From contig NZ_RYZH01000021.1 in the NCBI RefSeq assembly GCF_003977685.1, positions 1-64,000 of the forward strand: a stretch of 64,000 bases of DNA, written 5' to 3'. Shown one piece after another: positions 53,930-63,840 of the stretch; position 1 is the first letter of the stretch, and every line of letters starts with the position of its first letter. This DNA comes from Tautonia sociabilis. Lineage in GTDB: Bacteria; Planctomycetota; Planctomycetia; Isosphaerales; Isosphaeraceae. The notes below the pieces were generated by a model. That model was not told the DNA's origin and did not search any database. It worked only from the letters and a program-made list of their open reading frames with translations. A program made the position numbers and the translations under genes.

Positions 53930-54901
53930 TCAGCCGCCCCGGCCTCCGGGAGCGCGGAGGAGGGTCGCGGAAGGGTCCTCGGCGCCGGATCGACCCGAAT
54001 CGCCTCCGGATTCCCCCGGCCCGACGATCCTCACGCGATCCACGCCCTGCCGCCACCAGTCGCCAAGCGGCCCGCGATCGACGCTCCGCCGGGCATTCGC
54101 CGCGGTCGCCCGAGACAGCTCCAGGTCGGCGACGAGCACCTCCTCATCGAACATCGACGCCTCGGCGATGATCGTCCCGTCCGGGTCGATCACCCGGCTC
54201 TGGCCGTGGGAGCCGGAGAGGTCGTCATTGGCCGGGGCGTTGGCCTGGACGACGAAGACGGTGTTCTCGACCGCCCTGGCCTGGATCTGCGCCCGGTAGG
54301 GGCCGATCTTCCGCTCCTGCCGGATGCCCGACTCGTGCGAGATGTAGAAGACGACCCGGGCCCCGGCCAGGACAGGAAGCCGGACCAGCTCCGGGTAGCG
54401 CTCATCGTGGCAGATGATGACCGAGCACGGCACGCCGGCCAGCGAGAAGACCGAGAGGTGGTCCCCCGGGTCGGGCCAGGGTTCGGCGAGCTGGACCTTG
54501 TGGTAGCGTTCGACAACCCTCCCCGAGGCGTCGATCACCAGGGCCGAGTTGAACAGCCGATCCCCCTGTCGCCAGGGAGAGCCGACCACGGCGGCAATTC
54601 CCGCCGATCGGCAGGCATCGGCCACCCTCTGCTCGGCTCGGGCCAGCTCCTCGGCGGTGGCGGCGGTGGCCGAGTCCTCGAAGTAGCCGGTCAGGGCGCA
54701 TTCGGGGAAGACGGCGACGTCGACCCCGCTCCCGCCAAGCCGGAGGAGGTGCTCCCGGATCCGATCGACGTTCTCGTCCAGGCCTCGAGTCGACCGGAGC
54801 TGCACCGAGGCCACCCGGATCGTTGTCGGAGGAGGAGCGTCCTCCGGGCAGGAGATCGAGACGGCGGCGGTGATCGCGGCGAGGATTCGGATCGAGGCCA
54901 T
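53930..54901 (-). CDS. Exported carbon-nitrogen hydrolase (nitrilase superfamily)
   Basis: A 323-residue nitrilase-fold amidohydrolase with the Glu-Lys-Cys catalytic triad: Glu67 (FPECALTGY), Lys135 (RYHKVQL) and Cys164 (IICHDERYPE). The first 18 residues look like a signal or lipoprotein sequence (ITAAVSISC), so the enzyme probably works outside the cytoplasm, unusual for the family. Candidates are N-carbamoyl-amino-acid hydrolases or omega-amidases; the substrate cannot be read. The last 50 residues are Gly/Ser/Asp-rich and probably disordered. It is convergent with the RND permease gene and lies head-to-head with a small lipoprotein gene. Confidence 0.85.
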   Translation of the reverse strand: MASIRILAAITAAVSISCPEDAPPPTTIRVASVQLRSTRGLDENVDRIREHLLRLGGSGVDVAVFPECALTGYFEDSATAATAEELARAEQRVADACRSAGIAAVVGSPWRQGDRLFNSALVIDASGRVVERYHKVQLAEPWPDPGDHLSVFSLAGVPCSVIICHDERYPELVRLPVLAGARVVFYISHESGIRQERKIGPYRAQIQARAVENTVFVVQANAPANDDLSGSHGQSRVIDPDGTIIAEASMFDEEVLVADLELSRATAANARRSVDRGPLGDWWRQGVDRVRIVGPGESGGDSGRSGAEDPSATLLRAPGGRGG

Positions 54902-55095
54902 CGCAGGCTCCTCCGGCCGGGGGGATGGGCGTTGGCCCCCAACATACCGCCGAGGGAGCCGTCTCGCAGCACCTCGACGGCCATCGAGGCCGGGTGGCCC
55001 GGTGGGGCCGGGAGCCTTACAATCGGTTCGGACATTCCGAGTCGGCCGCCCGGGACGGAGCCGGCGCCGCCGGCTCCCCGACGGAGGAACGCGAC

Positions 55096-55527
55096 ATGAA
55101 CCCCCGACTGCTCGCCCCCCTGACCGCCTCGGCCCTGGTCTGGGCCCTGTCCGCTGGCTGCTCCCCCTCGGAGCCCGCCGGCCCGACCGCCTCGACGGGG
55201 GCCGAGTTGCCCAACGACGTCTTCGCCGCCGAGGTCGAGCTGACCCCGGAGCAGATCGAGGCCATCAACCAGCTCCCGCCGGCCGACGCCAAGGTCGCCC
55301 TGGCTCAGAAGGTTTGCCCCGACTCGGGAGAGCCGCTCGGCGGGATGGGCGTGCCGATCAAGGTCGACGTCAACGGGATCCCGGTGTTCGTCTGTTGCGC
55401 CGGGTGCAAGGACGGCGTGCTCGCCGACCCCGACGCCGCGCTCGCCAAGGTCCCCCAGGGCTCCGCCAGCCCGACCGAACCCGAGGCCCCGGCCCCCGAA
55501 GGAGAGGCGGAGGCGGAGGGCTCCTGA
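55096..55527 (+). CDS. Lipoprotein with TRASH/YHS-like Cys motif
   Basis: A 143-residue lipoprotein (lipobox LSAGC, lipid Cys22). Residues 45-120 hold a compact domain with Cys74 (KVCPDSGEPLGG) and VCCAGC (Cys100, Cys101, Cys104), followed by KDGVLADPDAAL. The spacing matches TRASH/YHS-type metal-binding domains and is close to the C-terminal part of the protein encoded at 4948-6024. The tail is Glu/Ala/Pro-rich. GGAGG lies eight bases upstream of the ATG at 55096. It may be a periplasmic metal sensor or carrier; the metal is unknown. Two hairpins follow the stop. Confidence 0.72.
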   Translation: MNPRLLAPLTASALVWALSAGCSPSEPAGPTASTGAELPNDVFAAEVELTPEQIEAINQLPPADAKVALAQKVCPDSGEPLGGMGVPIKVDVNGIPVFVCCAGCKDGVLADPDAALAKVPQGSASPTEPEAPAPEGEAEAEGS

Positions 55528-55547
55528 CCCCCGATCGGACGGTTCCG

Positions 55548-55583
55548 GTCGGCCGGCGGGAGGGGATTCCACCGCCGGCCGAC
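55548..55583. terminator. 12-bp perfect hairpin after the lipoprotein gene
   Basis: GTCGGCCGGCGG at 55548-55559 pairs with its complement at 55572-55583 around a 12-base loop. It lies 20 bases past the lipoprotein stop and before glnA's end. First of two hairpins in a 143-base convergent gap. Confidence 0.6.
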
Positions 55584-55599
55584 TCCCGGGAAGAACCAC

Positions 55600-55633
55600 G
55601 GGCCGCCGCCGACCTGGAGGTCGACGGCGGCCC
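55600..55633. terminator. 16-bp near-perfect hairpin at the glnA end
   Basis: GGGCCGCCGCCGACCT at 55600-55615 pairs with 55618-55633 with one mismatch. It lies 37 bases past the glnA stop (leftward) and can stop transcripts from both sides. Confidence 0.6.
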
Positions 55634-55670
55634 GTTCGCGTCCGATCACCTGGAGTCGGCCAGGGCCGGC

Positions 55671-57092
55671 TCAGATGTCGAAGTAGAGGTAGAACTCGTA
55701 GGGGACCGGCCGCAGGTTGACCTGCTGCAGCTCGCGCTCGCGCTTGTAGCTGATCCAGGTCTCGATGACGTCCGGGGTGAAGACGTCCCCCTTGAGCAGG
55801 AAGGCGTGGTCCTTCTCCAGGTTGTCGAGCACCTCGGCCAGGGAGCCGGGGGTGCTCTTGATCTTGACCGCCTCCTCCGGCTCGAGGTCGTAGAGGTCGC
55901 GGTCCATCGGCTCGCCCGGATCGATCTTGTTCTGGATGCCGTCGAGGCCGGCCATCATCAGGGCCGAGAAGGCGAGGTACGGGTTGCACGACGGGTCGGG
56001 GCAGCGGAACTCGATGCGCTTGCCCTTGGCGCTCTTGCTGTAGAGCGGGATGCGGATGGCGGCCGATCGGTTCCGCTGGCTGTAGACGAGGTTGACGGGG
56101 GCCTCATAGCCGGGGACCAGGCGGCGGTAGGAGTTGGTGGTCGGGTTGGTCAGCGCCAGCAGGCTCGGGGCGTGCTTGAGCAGGCCGCCGATGTAGTAGC
56201 GGGCGGTGTCGGAGAGGCCGGCGTACTTCGTCTCGTCGTAGAAGAGGTTGGTACCGTCCTTCCAGAGGGACTGGTGGGTGTGCATGCCCGAGCCGTTGTC
56301 GCCGAAGATCGGCTTGGGCATGAACGTCGCGGTCTTGCCGTGGCGTCGGGCGACGTTCTTGATGACGTACTTGTAGTACAGGACCTTGTCGGCCATGGTC
56401 CGCAGCGTGTCGAACCGCATGCCGATCTCGCCCTGGCCCGAGGTGCCGACCTCGTGGTGGTGCAGGTCGATCGGGATGCCCAGCTTCTCCATCTCCAGGA
56501 TCATCTCGGAGCGGATGTCCTGCAGCGAGTCGGCCGGCGGCACGGGGAAGTACCCCTCCTTGTGCCGGATCTTGTAGCCGAGGTTCGGGCCCTCGTCGCG
56601 GGCCGAGTTCCAGATCGCCTCCTTCGAGTCGACCTTGTAGAAGCCCGTGCTGGCCGTCTGCTCGTAGCGGACGTCGTCGAAGACGAAGAACTCGGCCTCG
56701 GGCCCCCAGTAGCTGGTGTCGGCGATGCCGGTCGACTTCAGGTACGCCTCGGCCTTGGTGGCGATGTACCTCGGGTCCCGGCTGTAGGGCTCCAGCGTCA
56801 CCGGGTCGAAGACATTGCAAATCAGGCTCAGCGTGGGCACGGCCATGAACGGGTCGAGCTTGGCCGTCTCCGGATCCGGCTTCAGCAGCATGTCCGATTC
56901 TTGGATCTGCTGATAGCCGCGGACGCTCGAGCCGTCGAAGCCGAGGCCGTCCTCGAACAAGTCGTCGGTCAGGTTGCGCACCGGGATGGAGAAGTGCTGC
57001 CAGACGCCGGGCAGGTCGATGAACCGCAGGTCCACGATCTGGACACCGGCGTCCTTGGCCAACTTCTGAACGTCGGCGGGGGTCGTAGCCAT
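55671..57092 (-). CDS. glnA: Glutamine synthetase, type I
   Basis: A 473-residue GSI enzyme that makes glutamine from glutamate, ammonia and ATP. Signatures in order: GFDGSSVRG (52-60), the metal and ammonia sites in [38 protein letters not shown] (260-275), [13 protein letters not shown], and the arginine-rich [15 protein letters not shown]. The adenylylation segment [12 protein letters not shown] places Tyr401 where E. coli GlnA has its modified Tyr397. That is the GSI-beta class and fits the GlnE-like gene 4.5 kb away. The ATG is at 57092. It diverges from the porin gene across a 399-base region. Confidence 0.95.
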   Translation of the reverse strand: MATTPADVQKLAKDAGVQIVDLRFIDLPGVWQHFSIPVRNLTDDLFEDGLGFDGSSVRGYQQIQESDMLLKPDPETAKLDPFMAVPTLSLICNVFDPVTLEPYSRDPRYIATKAEAYLKSTGIADTSYWGPEAEFFVFDDVRYEQTASTGFYKVDSKEAIWNSARDEGPNLGYKIRHKEGYFPVPPADSLQDIRSEMILEMEKLGIPIDLHHHEVGTSGQGEIGMRFDTLRTMADKVLYYKYVIKNVARRHGKTATFMPKPIFGDNGSGMHTHQSLWKDGTNLFYDETKYAGLSDTARYYIGGLLKHAPSLLALTNPTTNSYRRLVPGYEAPVNLVYSQRNRSAAIRIPLYSKSAKGKRIEFRCPDPSCNPYLAFSALMMAGLDGIQNKIDPGEPMDRDLYDLEPEEAVKIKSTPGSLAEVLDNLEKDHAFLLKGDVFTPDVIETWISYKRERELQQVNLRPVPYEFYLYFDI

Positions 57093-57491
57093 GCTGAGCG
57101 GGGCTCCATGTGGGCGTGGGAGAGGATCGACAAGATTCGGTGCGCGCGTTCTCCCTCACGGCCGCCGGCGATCAGCCGACGCCGCGTTCTGAATTCCTGG
57201 CTTGGGAAGGAGAGATACCCGATCGGGCCCCGCCGTGGCAAGGGCCCAGTCCGGCAAACCATTGCGCCGGTGATCGCCGAACGGCGTCACTGGTCCGTTC
57301 TTCTCATGTGTCCGGCGTCGGGATCCGAAAATCAGGTTGATCGGGTCATACGGCCCGCCCGGGTCAGGAGACGCGGGCGGGCAACGGGACGGGTGCCAAA
57401 GGAAGCGGCATCCCGACCCGGTCGGGGCCTCTCCCCCCGAGAACCCGGGACGTACCCGCGCAATTGGTCCCGGACAGGAGGTCCCACGACC
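57093..57491. promoter_or_regulatory. Divergent control region between glnA and the porin gene
   Basis: A 399-base region that should hold both promoters and any nitrogen-control sites. I searched for sigma-54 (-24/-12) and NtrC-like sites and found only near-misses (one is listed among rejected items). No confident element is given. Confidence 0.4.
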
Positions 57492-58946
57492 GTGAACCGG
57501 ATTCCCATCGCACGACCGAGGCGAGCCGGCTGGATGGCCGCCGCGGCCCTGGCATGGTTCGGGGGCTCGGGAGAGGCCGAGGGGCAGGTCAGCGCCATCG
57601 ACGGGGTCCCCCCGCTACCCCCGGCGGTCCCCGACACCGCTCCCCCCTTGCCCCTGGGCGAGTCGTTGAGCGTCCCGCCGGTCCAGCCCTTCTCCCCGCC
57701 GCCGATGCAGCCCTACGCCCTGCCGGCCGCCGAGAACCTCTACGCCGCCGAGCAGCCCACCCTCGAGGCCGCCGCCGAGGAGGCCGCCGCCGAGGGCGAG
57801 CCCCGCCGCTACCTCATGGAACTCTTCGGGGCCGAGCAGAGCAAGTTCCAGGTCTACGGCTGGATCCAGAACAGCTTCACCGCCAACCCCGCCTTCCCGT
57901 CCGACGGCATCAACTTCGGCGTCACCCCGAACTACGCCTCCAACGACTGGCGGGGGAACCAGTATTACACCGTCTTCGAGCGGCCGCTCGACCACGACGG
58001 CACGATCAACTTCGGCGGCCGTCTCGACTTCCTCTTCGGCCACGACCACTCCTTCAACCACATGAGGGGCGTCTTCGACAACGCCTTCGGTCCCACCCAG
58101 TTCGCCGGCATCGACCTCGCGCAGTTCTACGGCGAGGTCCACCTGCCGGTGCTCACCGAGGGCGGCCTGGATGTGAAGTTCGGCCGCTGGTACACGCTGC
58201 ACGGCTACGAGGTCGTTCCGGCGATCGGCCGGCCCCTGCTGTCGGTCCCCTACATGTTCACCTTCGGCCAGCCGTTCACGCACTGGGGCCTGATGACCAC
58301 CTGGAACGTCTCGGACAACCTGGTGATCTACAACGGCTCTCCCCAGGGCTGGGACGACTTCCAGAACAGGAACCTCGTCTGGACCTACATGGGCGGCTTC
58401 AGCTACACCGGCCTGCAAGACAAGCTCAACCTGACGTTCGTCTACAGCTACGCCGTCAACCAGTTCCACAAGCAGGAGGTCCAGTTGGAGGGAGGCCCGC
58501 TGATCGAGGCCTCGAACATCGGCTACACCGGCAACTTCACCCACCTGTGGACCACAGTCCTCAGCTACCAGTGGACCGACCGGCTCACCCAGGTGCTCGA
58601 GAACGACATCGGCTACGAGGAGGACGTGCCGTTCGACGCCGGAGGCGGCGTGGTCGGCCACGCCCCCTCGCGCTGGACGAGCTTCGGCAACTGGTTCCTT
58701 TACGAGCTGGGCGACAACCTGACCGGCGTCTGGCGGAGCGAGATCTTCTGGGACAACGACGGCTTCCGCACCGGCTTCGCCGACCGCTACTACGAGCAGA
58801 CCCTCGGCCTGATCTACAAGCCCTGCCCGAACCTCTGGATCCGGCCCGAGACCCGATGGGACTGGGCCCAGTTCGGCACCCCCTACAATGGCGGTGTCTC
58901 CGGCAGCCAGTTCACCTACGGCTTCGATATCATTCTGCTCTACTAA
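57492..58946 (+). CDS. Outer-membrane beta-barrel protein (porin, BBP2-like)
   Basis: A 484-residue outer-membrane protein of the putative beta-barrel porin-2 class. A signal peptide (about residues 1-33) is followed by a Pro/Glu/Ala-rich periplasmic stretch, then barrel strands: FQVYGWIQNSFTANPAFPSD at the start, strands with alternating aromatic residues throughout (INFGGRLDFLFGHDHS, LNLTFVYSYAVNQF, TVLSYQWTDRLTQVLENDIG), and an end in GFDIILLY with a terminal aromatic, as outer-membrane proteins require for assembly. The GTG at 57492 follows AGGAGG. It lies beside glnA and upstream of amt, so it may pass nitrogen compounds through the outer membrane (inference from context). A strong hairpin follows. 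Confidence 0.8.
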   Translation: MNRIPIARPRRAGWMAAAALAWFGGSGEAEGQVSAIDGVPPLPPAVPDTAPPLPLGESLSVPPVQPFSPPPMQPYALPAAENLYAAEQPTLEAAAEEAAAEGEPRRYLMELFGAEQSKFQVYGWIQNSFTANPAFPSDGINFGVTPNYASNDWRGNQYYTVFERPLDHDGTINFGGRLDFLFGHDHSFNHMRGVFDNAFGPTQFAGIDLAQFYGEVHLPVLTEGGLDVKFGRWYTLHGYEVVPAIGRPLLSVPYMFTFGQPFTHWGLMTTWNVSDNLVIYNGSPQGWDDFQNRNLVWTYMGGFSYTGLQDKLNLTFVYSYAVNQFHKQEVQLEGGPLIEASNIGYTGNFTHLWTTVLSYQWTDRLTQVLENDIGYEEDVPFDAGGGVVGHAPSRWTSFGNWFLYELGDNLTGVWRSEIFWDNDGFRTGFADRYYEQTLGLIYKPCPNLWIRPETRWDWAQFGTPYNGGVSGSQFTYGFDIILLY

Positions 58947-58977
58947 ACGAAGCCCTCACCCCACCGACTCCCCTCGA

Positions 58978-59024
58978 GGCCCGAGGCCCCCGACGGGCGG
59001 GGCCTCGGGCCTTGCTGCTTGATT
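58978..59024 (+). terminator. 13-bp perfect hairpin and T-containing tail after the porin gene
   Basis: GGCCCGAGGCCCC at 58978-58990 pairs exactly with 58999-59011 over an 8-base loop, followed by TTGCTGCTTGATTC. It is 31 bases past the porin stop and is the clearest Rho-independent terminator in the window. Confidence 0.7.
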
Positions 59025-59153
59025 CTCGGGCACAAACCGCCCGCCGAGACAGCACCAACGCAGTCCCCACCTCCCGGCGGGTTTCCTCCGCGGAAAGGGC
59101 AACTCCTTCCGAAACAAGATCTTGCGACCGATCACACCGGGAAACCTCTCGGA

Positions 59154-59169
59154 TGGCACGGGATCTTCT
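59154..59169 (+). promoter_or_regulatory. Possible sigma-54-type -24 element upstream of amt
   Basis: TGGCACG at 59154-59160 equals the -24 consensus. The -12 element expected four bases later reads CTTC rather than TTGC, so the match is partial. Sigma-54 control of amt is common in other bacteria, which gives the idea some weight. Confidence 0.25.
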
Positions 59170-59361
59170 GACAGCGGCAACGATCCCGGGAGCCGGACGA
59201 CTCATCGCGTCGACCACGACCGCGCTCCTCTCCTCATCCGTCCCCCCCGATCGATCGGGCGCTCGAAGGCCCCCCGCGCCGAGTCGGGCGGCATCGAACC
59301 GCCCCCCCCGGGCCCGGCCGCAGCGGTCCCCGACGATCGACATCCCCGAGGGAACTGACCG

Positions 59362-60864
<1,503 letters not shown>

Positions 60865-61094
60865 GCTGACCCGAGCGGTCCCCCGGCCCGGCCCCGAGGG
60901 GCCCGGCCGGGGCCGGCCAATGACGGCCGGGCGGCCCCTCCGGAGCCGCCCGGCCCCCCACTCGAACACCCCGGCCGCCGATCCCGAGAAGGGATCGGCA
61001 TCCCCACCCCAATCCAACCGACGCCTCCGGCCGTCGCCGGCCCCACCTCGGGCCGCCCTGGAGGCGATGGGAGCGGTCCGCCGACCCGAATCTC

Positions 61095-61442
61095 ATGAAG
61101 CTGATCATCGCGATCATCCAGCCCACGAAGCTCGAGGCCGTCAAGCTCGCGCTCTCAAAGGTCGAGGTCTACCGCCTCACCGTCATGGACGTCCAGGGCT
61201 TCGGCCGTCAGAAGGGATTCACCGAGGTCTACCGAGGCCACGAGTTCACCGTCAACCTGCTCCGCAAGATCGAGCTGCAGATCGCCGTGAACGAAGACTT
61301 CGTCGAGCCGACGATCAACGCCGTCATCGACGCCGCCCGATCCGGGCCCGAGGGAGCGATCGGCGACGGGAAGATCTTCATCCTCCCGCTCGACGACTGC
61401 ATCCGCATCCGCACCGGAGAGCGCGGCCCCGAGGCCATCTGA
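61095..61442 (+). CDS. glnK: P-II nitrogen regulator with Phe at position 51
   Basis: A 115-residue P-II protein. The start MKLIIAIIQPTKLEAVKLAL and the T-loop GFGRQKGFTEVYRGHEF are clear. Gln39 and Lys58 (LLRKIEL), the ligand residues for 2-oxoglutarate and ATP, are kept. The residue uridylylated in enterobacterial P-II is Tyr51. Here it is Phe51 (His-Glu-Phe), and Ser49, the phosphosite of cyanobacterial P-II, is His. The B-loop carries a 3-residue insertion (RSGPEGAIGDGK where RTGKIGDGK is usual). The end RTGERGPEAI is normal. Its place after amt makes GlnK rather than GlnB the better name. It is probably controlled by ligand binding alone, not by covalent modification. Confidence 0.9.
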   Translation: MKLIIAIIQPTKLEAVKLALSKVEVYRLTVMDVQGFGRQKGFTEVYRGHEFTVNLLRKIELQIAVNEDFVEPTINAVIDAARSGPEGAIGDGKIFILPLDDCIRIRTGERGPEAI

Positions 61443-61563
61443 CAACGGTCGGCCGAGGGCCGGAGGGTGGCCGAGCGAGGGCCGTCGAGGGGGGCTCGCC
61501 TCGCCCCGGAAGCCCCGCCGGAAGCCGAGAACGGCGTCGGCCGACCGCCATCGCCCTGCGTCC

Positions 61564-63840
61564 TCACCCCAGCCCTCCCAGCACCCGATCCACCGCAGCC
61601 CTCACCCCCTCCATCTGGGCCCCGAGCCGCTCCCGGAGCGCCTCGGGGCCGTCGAGCCGAAGGCGACGGGCAAGTAGGGCAAAGTCCTCGGAATCGGCCG
61701 GGGGAACGGTGAGATCCTCGGCGTACCCCCGCACCACCCGGAGGGCGCCGATCAACGACCGCAGGAACCGGCATCCCGAGCGCAGCGTGGCCGCGGTCGA
61801 GGGGTCGACCCGGCCGGCGCGTTCCAGCGCGGTGAGGGCCTCGAGCGTGCTGGGACAACGCAGCGTCGGGTCCTCGCGGCCGAAAGTGATCTGAAGGGCC
61901 TGCACGGCGTACTCGATGTCCACCAGCCCTCCCGGGCTGAACTTGGCGTTCACGGTCCCCGGCGCGACGAGTTGCCGTACCTGTTGCGCTCTCATGTGCC
62001 GCAGGCCCTCCAGGTCGAACGGCTCGGGCCCGAAGACGAAGGCGTCGCGCAGCCGCTCCAGATGCCGGCCCAGCTCCTCGTCGCCGGCCACGGCCCGCAG
62101 CCGGATCAACGCCTGCCGCTCGTAGGACCAGGCCGCCCCCCCGGCCCGGTAGTACGACTCGAAGAGCGAGAGCGCCGTGGCCGGAGGCCCCCCCTTGCCA
62201 TACGGGCGGAGCCGGAAATCCGGCTCGAAGGTCGCACCAGAGCGGATCCCCAGCACCTGACGGAGACCGGTGACGACCCGGTCGAAGTAGTCCGAGGCCG
62301 GCGTGTCTCCCGGCGTCGAAGCCACGTCCCGATCGTCCCAGACGACCATCAGCTCCAGGTCGGAGGCGAACCCCAGCTCCCGGCCGCCGAACTTGCCCAG
62401 CGCGCAGACCGACACCGGCACCGGCGTCCCGTCGGTGCGCAGGGGGGGCTCGGCCCCGATCCGCTCGACGGCCAGCGCCAGGGTCGCGCGCATGACCACC
62501 TCGGCCACCTCGGTCAGCTCGTCGGCGAACCCCTCGGGGCCGTCGCTCTGCCCGAGAATCGTCCGCACGTCGGCCCGGAAGATCTCCCGGTCCTTGAACC
62601 GCCGCAGCGCCCGGATCTTCCCCTCCAGGTCGCTCGCCCGGCCCAGGCGATCGGCCAGGTCCGCCTCCAGCTCCGCTGGCGAGGGGGACCGGCGCCATCG
62701 GGTCGGATCCCCGATCATCGGCAGCACGTTCTCCGGCTGCGCCAGCAGGAAGTCCTCCCAGAGGAACCGGCTCTCCCCCAGCACGCGAACCAGCGCGTCG
62801 ATCACCTCGGGACGATCCAGGCTGGCGAACTCCCGGGCGCGATCGGGCCGGGCCATCAGGTCGTTGGCGAAGCGGCTGAAGTGCACCAGGGCGGCCTCGG
62901 GGTCGGTCGCCATCGGGAGCCGGGAGCTGAAGTGCTCGATCAGGATGAGCGCATATTTCAGCGCCAGCACTCGATCCGGGTCGGTGACCGGCCTCCCGGA
63001 GCGGTCGGTGATCCAGAGCGAGTCCTCGGCCGTGCCGTCGTCGGCGCCGGTGCGGATGTCGGCCCGCACGATCCTCAGGCCGCTCAGCGCCAGGGCCGAG
63101 GCCGTCAGCGAGAGGAAGCCGAAGCTGTCCCGGGCCCTCACGTCGACCCGGGTCGGCGCCTCCGGCCCCTCGGAGGTGAACTCCAGGAGGATCGCCTCCA
63201 GCGGACCGCCGACTGGCCCCCGATCCCCCAGGGCGGCGGCGAATCGGCCGAGGATCCGGTGGTGGACCTCGTCATGCTGCCCCTGGCGGAGCAACTGGGC
63301 GAGGTCGGACAGCTCCCCCCCAAAGGCGTCCCAGTCCGGCGGCGGGGCCCCCGCTTCCCCCCGGACGACGAACACGTCGACGATCTTCCTCCTCCGGTCC
63401 GGCCCGGTCGGGCCCCGGGAGGGCCGGGGGAGGTGGCCCGGCCTTCCGGGGCCGGCGCGGCCGGCCGCGAGCCCTTGCGGCCGGGGGCGGGACGCCGGGG
63501 CGGCCTCCTCCGGCGGCTCAGAGGTGAAGATGCTCGCCTCGACGATCGACAGCCGGTGGATCGCCAGCAGCGAGCAGACCGTCGAGAGCAGTTGGAAGGC
63601 GTCGTACCCGACGATCTCGACCCGCCAGGTCCCCTCCGCCTCCCCTTGCGGCTCGGCCCGGACTCGCACCGGGCGATCGACGCCCAGCTCCCGGATCATT
63701 CCCAGGTGGCGAGACAGCGCCTCGATGTCGAAGCGTCTCAGGTATTCCGGCGGGAAGGAGCCGATCAAATGGTCGACCCACGGCTCGGGATGCCGCTGGG
63801 CCAGAGCCCGGCGCACCTCCGCCGGGATTGGCGTGGCCAT
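61564..63840 (-). CDS. GlnE-like adenylyltransferase module with N-terminal ACT-like domains
   Basis: A 758-residue protein. The C-terminal 420 residues are a GlnE-type nucleotidyltransferase module: ALGKFGGRELGFASDLEL with Asp494 and Glu496 (an Asp-x-Glu version of the Asp-x-Asp metal site), RLRPYGKGG, then ESYYRAGGAAWSYERQAL and KFSPGGLVDIEYAVQ. E. coli GlnE has two such modules; here I see one. The N-terminal 300 residues hold two ACT-like segments: about 72-160 (WRVEIVGYDAFQLLSTVCS, broken by a Pro/Gly-rich insert at 110-150) and about 230-290 (VDVRARDSFGFLSLTASALA). The pair resembles the glutamine-sensing ACT domains of GlnD. The ATG at 63840 is used; a TATTAT element lies just upstream, although the frame stays open to 63984. 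It faces the P-II gene convergently. Confidence 0.85.
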   Translation of the reverse strand: MATPIPAEVRRALAQRHPEPWVDHLIGSFPPEYLRRFDIEALSRHLGMIRELGVDRPVRVRAEPQGEAEGTWRVEIVGYDAFQLLSTVCSLLAIHRLSIVEASIFTSEPPEEAAPASRPRPQGLAAGRAGPGRPGHLPRPSRGPTGPDRRRKIVDVFVVRGEAGAPPPDWDAFGGELSDLAQLLRQGQHDEVHHRILGRFAAALGDRGPVGGPLEAILLEFTSEGPEAPTRVDVRARDSFGFLSLTASALALSGLRIVRADIRTGADDGTAEDSLWITDRSGRPVTDPDRVLALKYALILIEHFSSRLPMATDPEAALVHFSRFANDLMARPDRAREFASLDRPEVIDALVRVLGESRFLWEDFLLAQPENVLPMIGDPTRWRRSPSPAELEADLADRLGRASDLEGKIRALRRFKDREIFRADVRTILGQSDGPEGFADELTEVAEVVMRATLALAVERIGAEPPLRTDGTPVPVSVCALGKFGGRELGFASDLELMVVWDDRDVASTPGDTPASDYFDRVVTGLRQVLGIRSGATFEPDFRLRPYGKGGPPATALSLFESYYRAGGAAWSYERQALIRLRAVAGDEELGRHLERLRDAFVFGPEPFDLEGLRHMRAQQVRQLVAPGTVNAKFSPGGLVDIEYAVQALQITFGREDPTLRCPSTLEALTALERAGRVDPSTAATLRSGCRFLRSLIGALRVVRGYAEDLTVPPADSEDFALLARRLRLDGPEALRERLGAQMEGVRAAVDRVLGGLG

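Larger units (their letters stand above)
58947..59361. other. Intergenic region between the porin and amt genes
   Basis: About 415 bases. It holds the porin terminator and, about 190 bases before amt, a sequence matching the -24 element of sigma-54 promoters (listed separately). Otherwise there is no gene-like feature. Confidence 0.5.

Noticed and set aside
48822-54056. A 1744-codon leftward open frame
   Set aside because: Antisense to the RND adaptor and permease genes, which carry full family motifs; low-complexity His/Gln/Arg composition.
57251-57266. Sigma-54-like sequence CCGGCAAACCATTGC between glnA and the porin gene
   Set aside because: The GG and GC elements are nine bases apart instead of ten, and the -24 part lacks TGG. 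Spacing is strict for sigma-54.
61443-61563. Terminator between the P-II and GlnE-like genes
   Set aside because: Several GC-rich runs are present, but I could not find a clean inverted repeat of more than six pairs.
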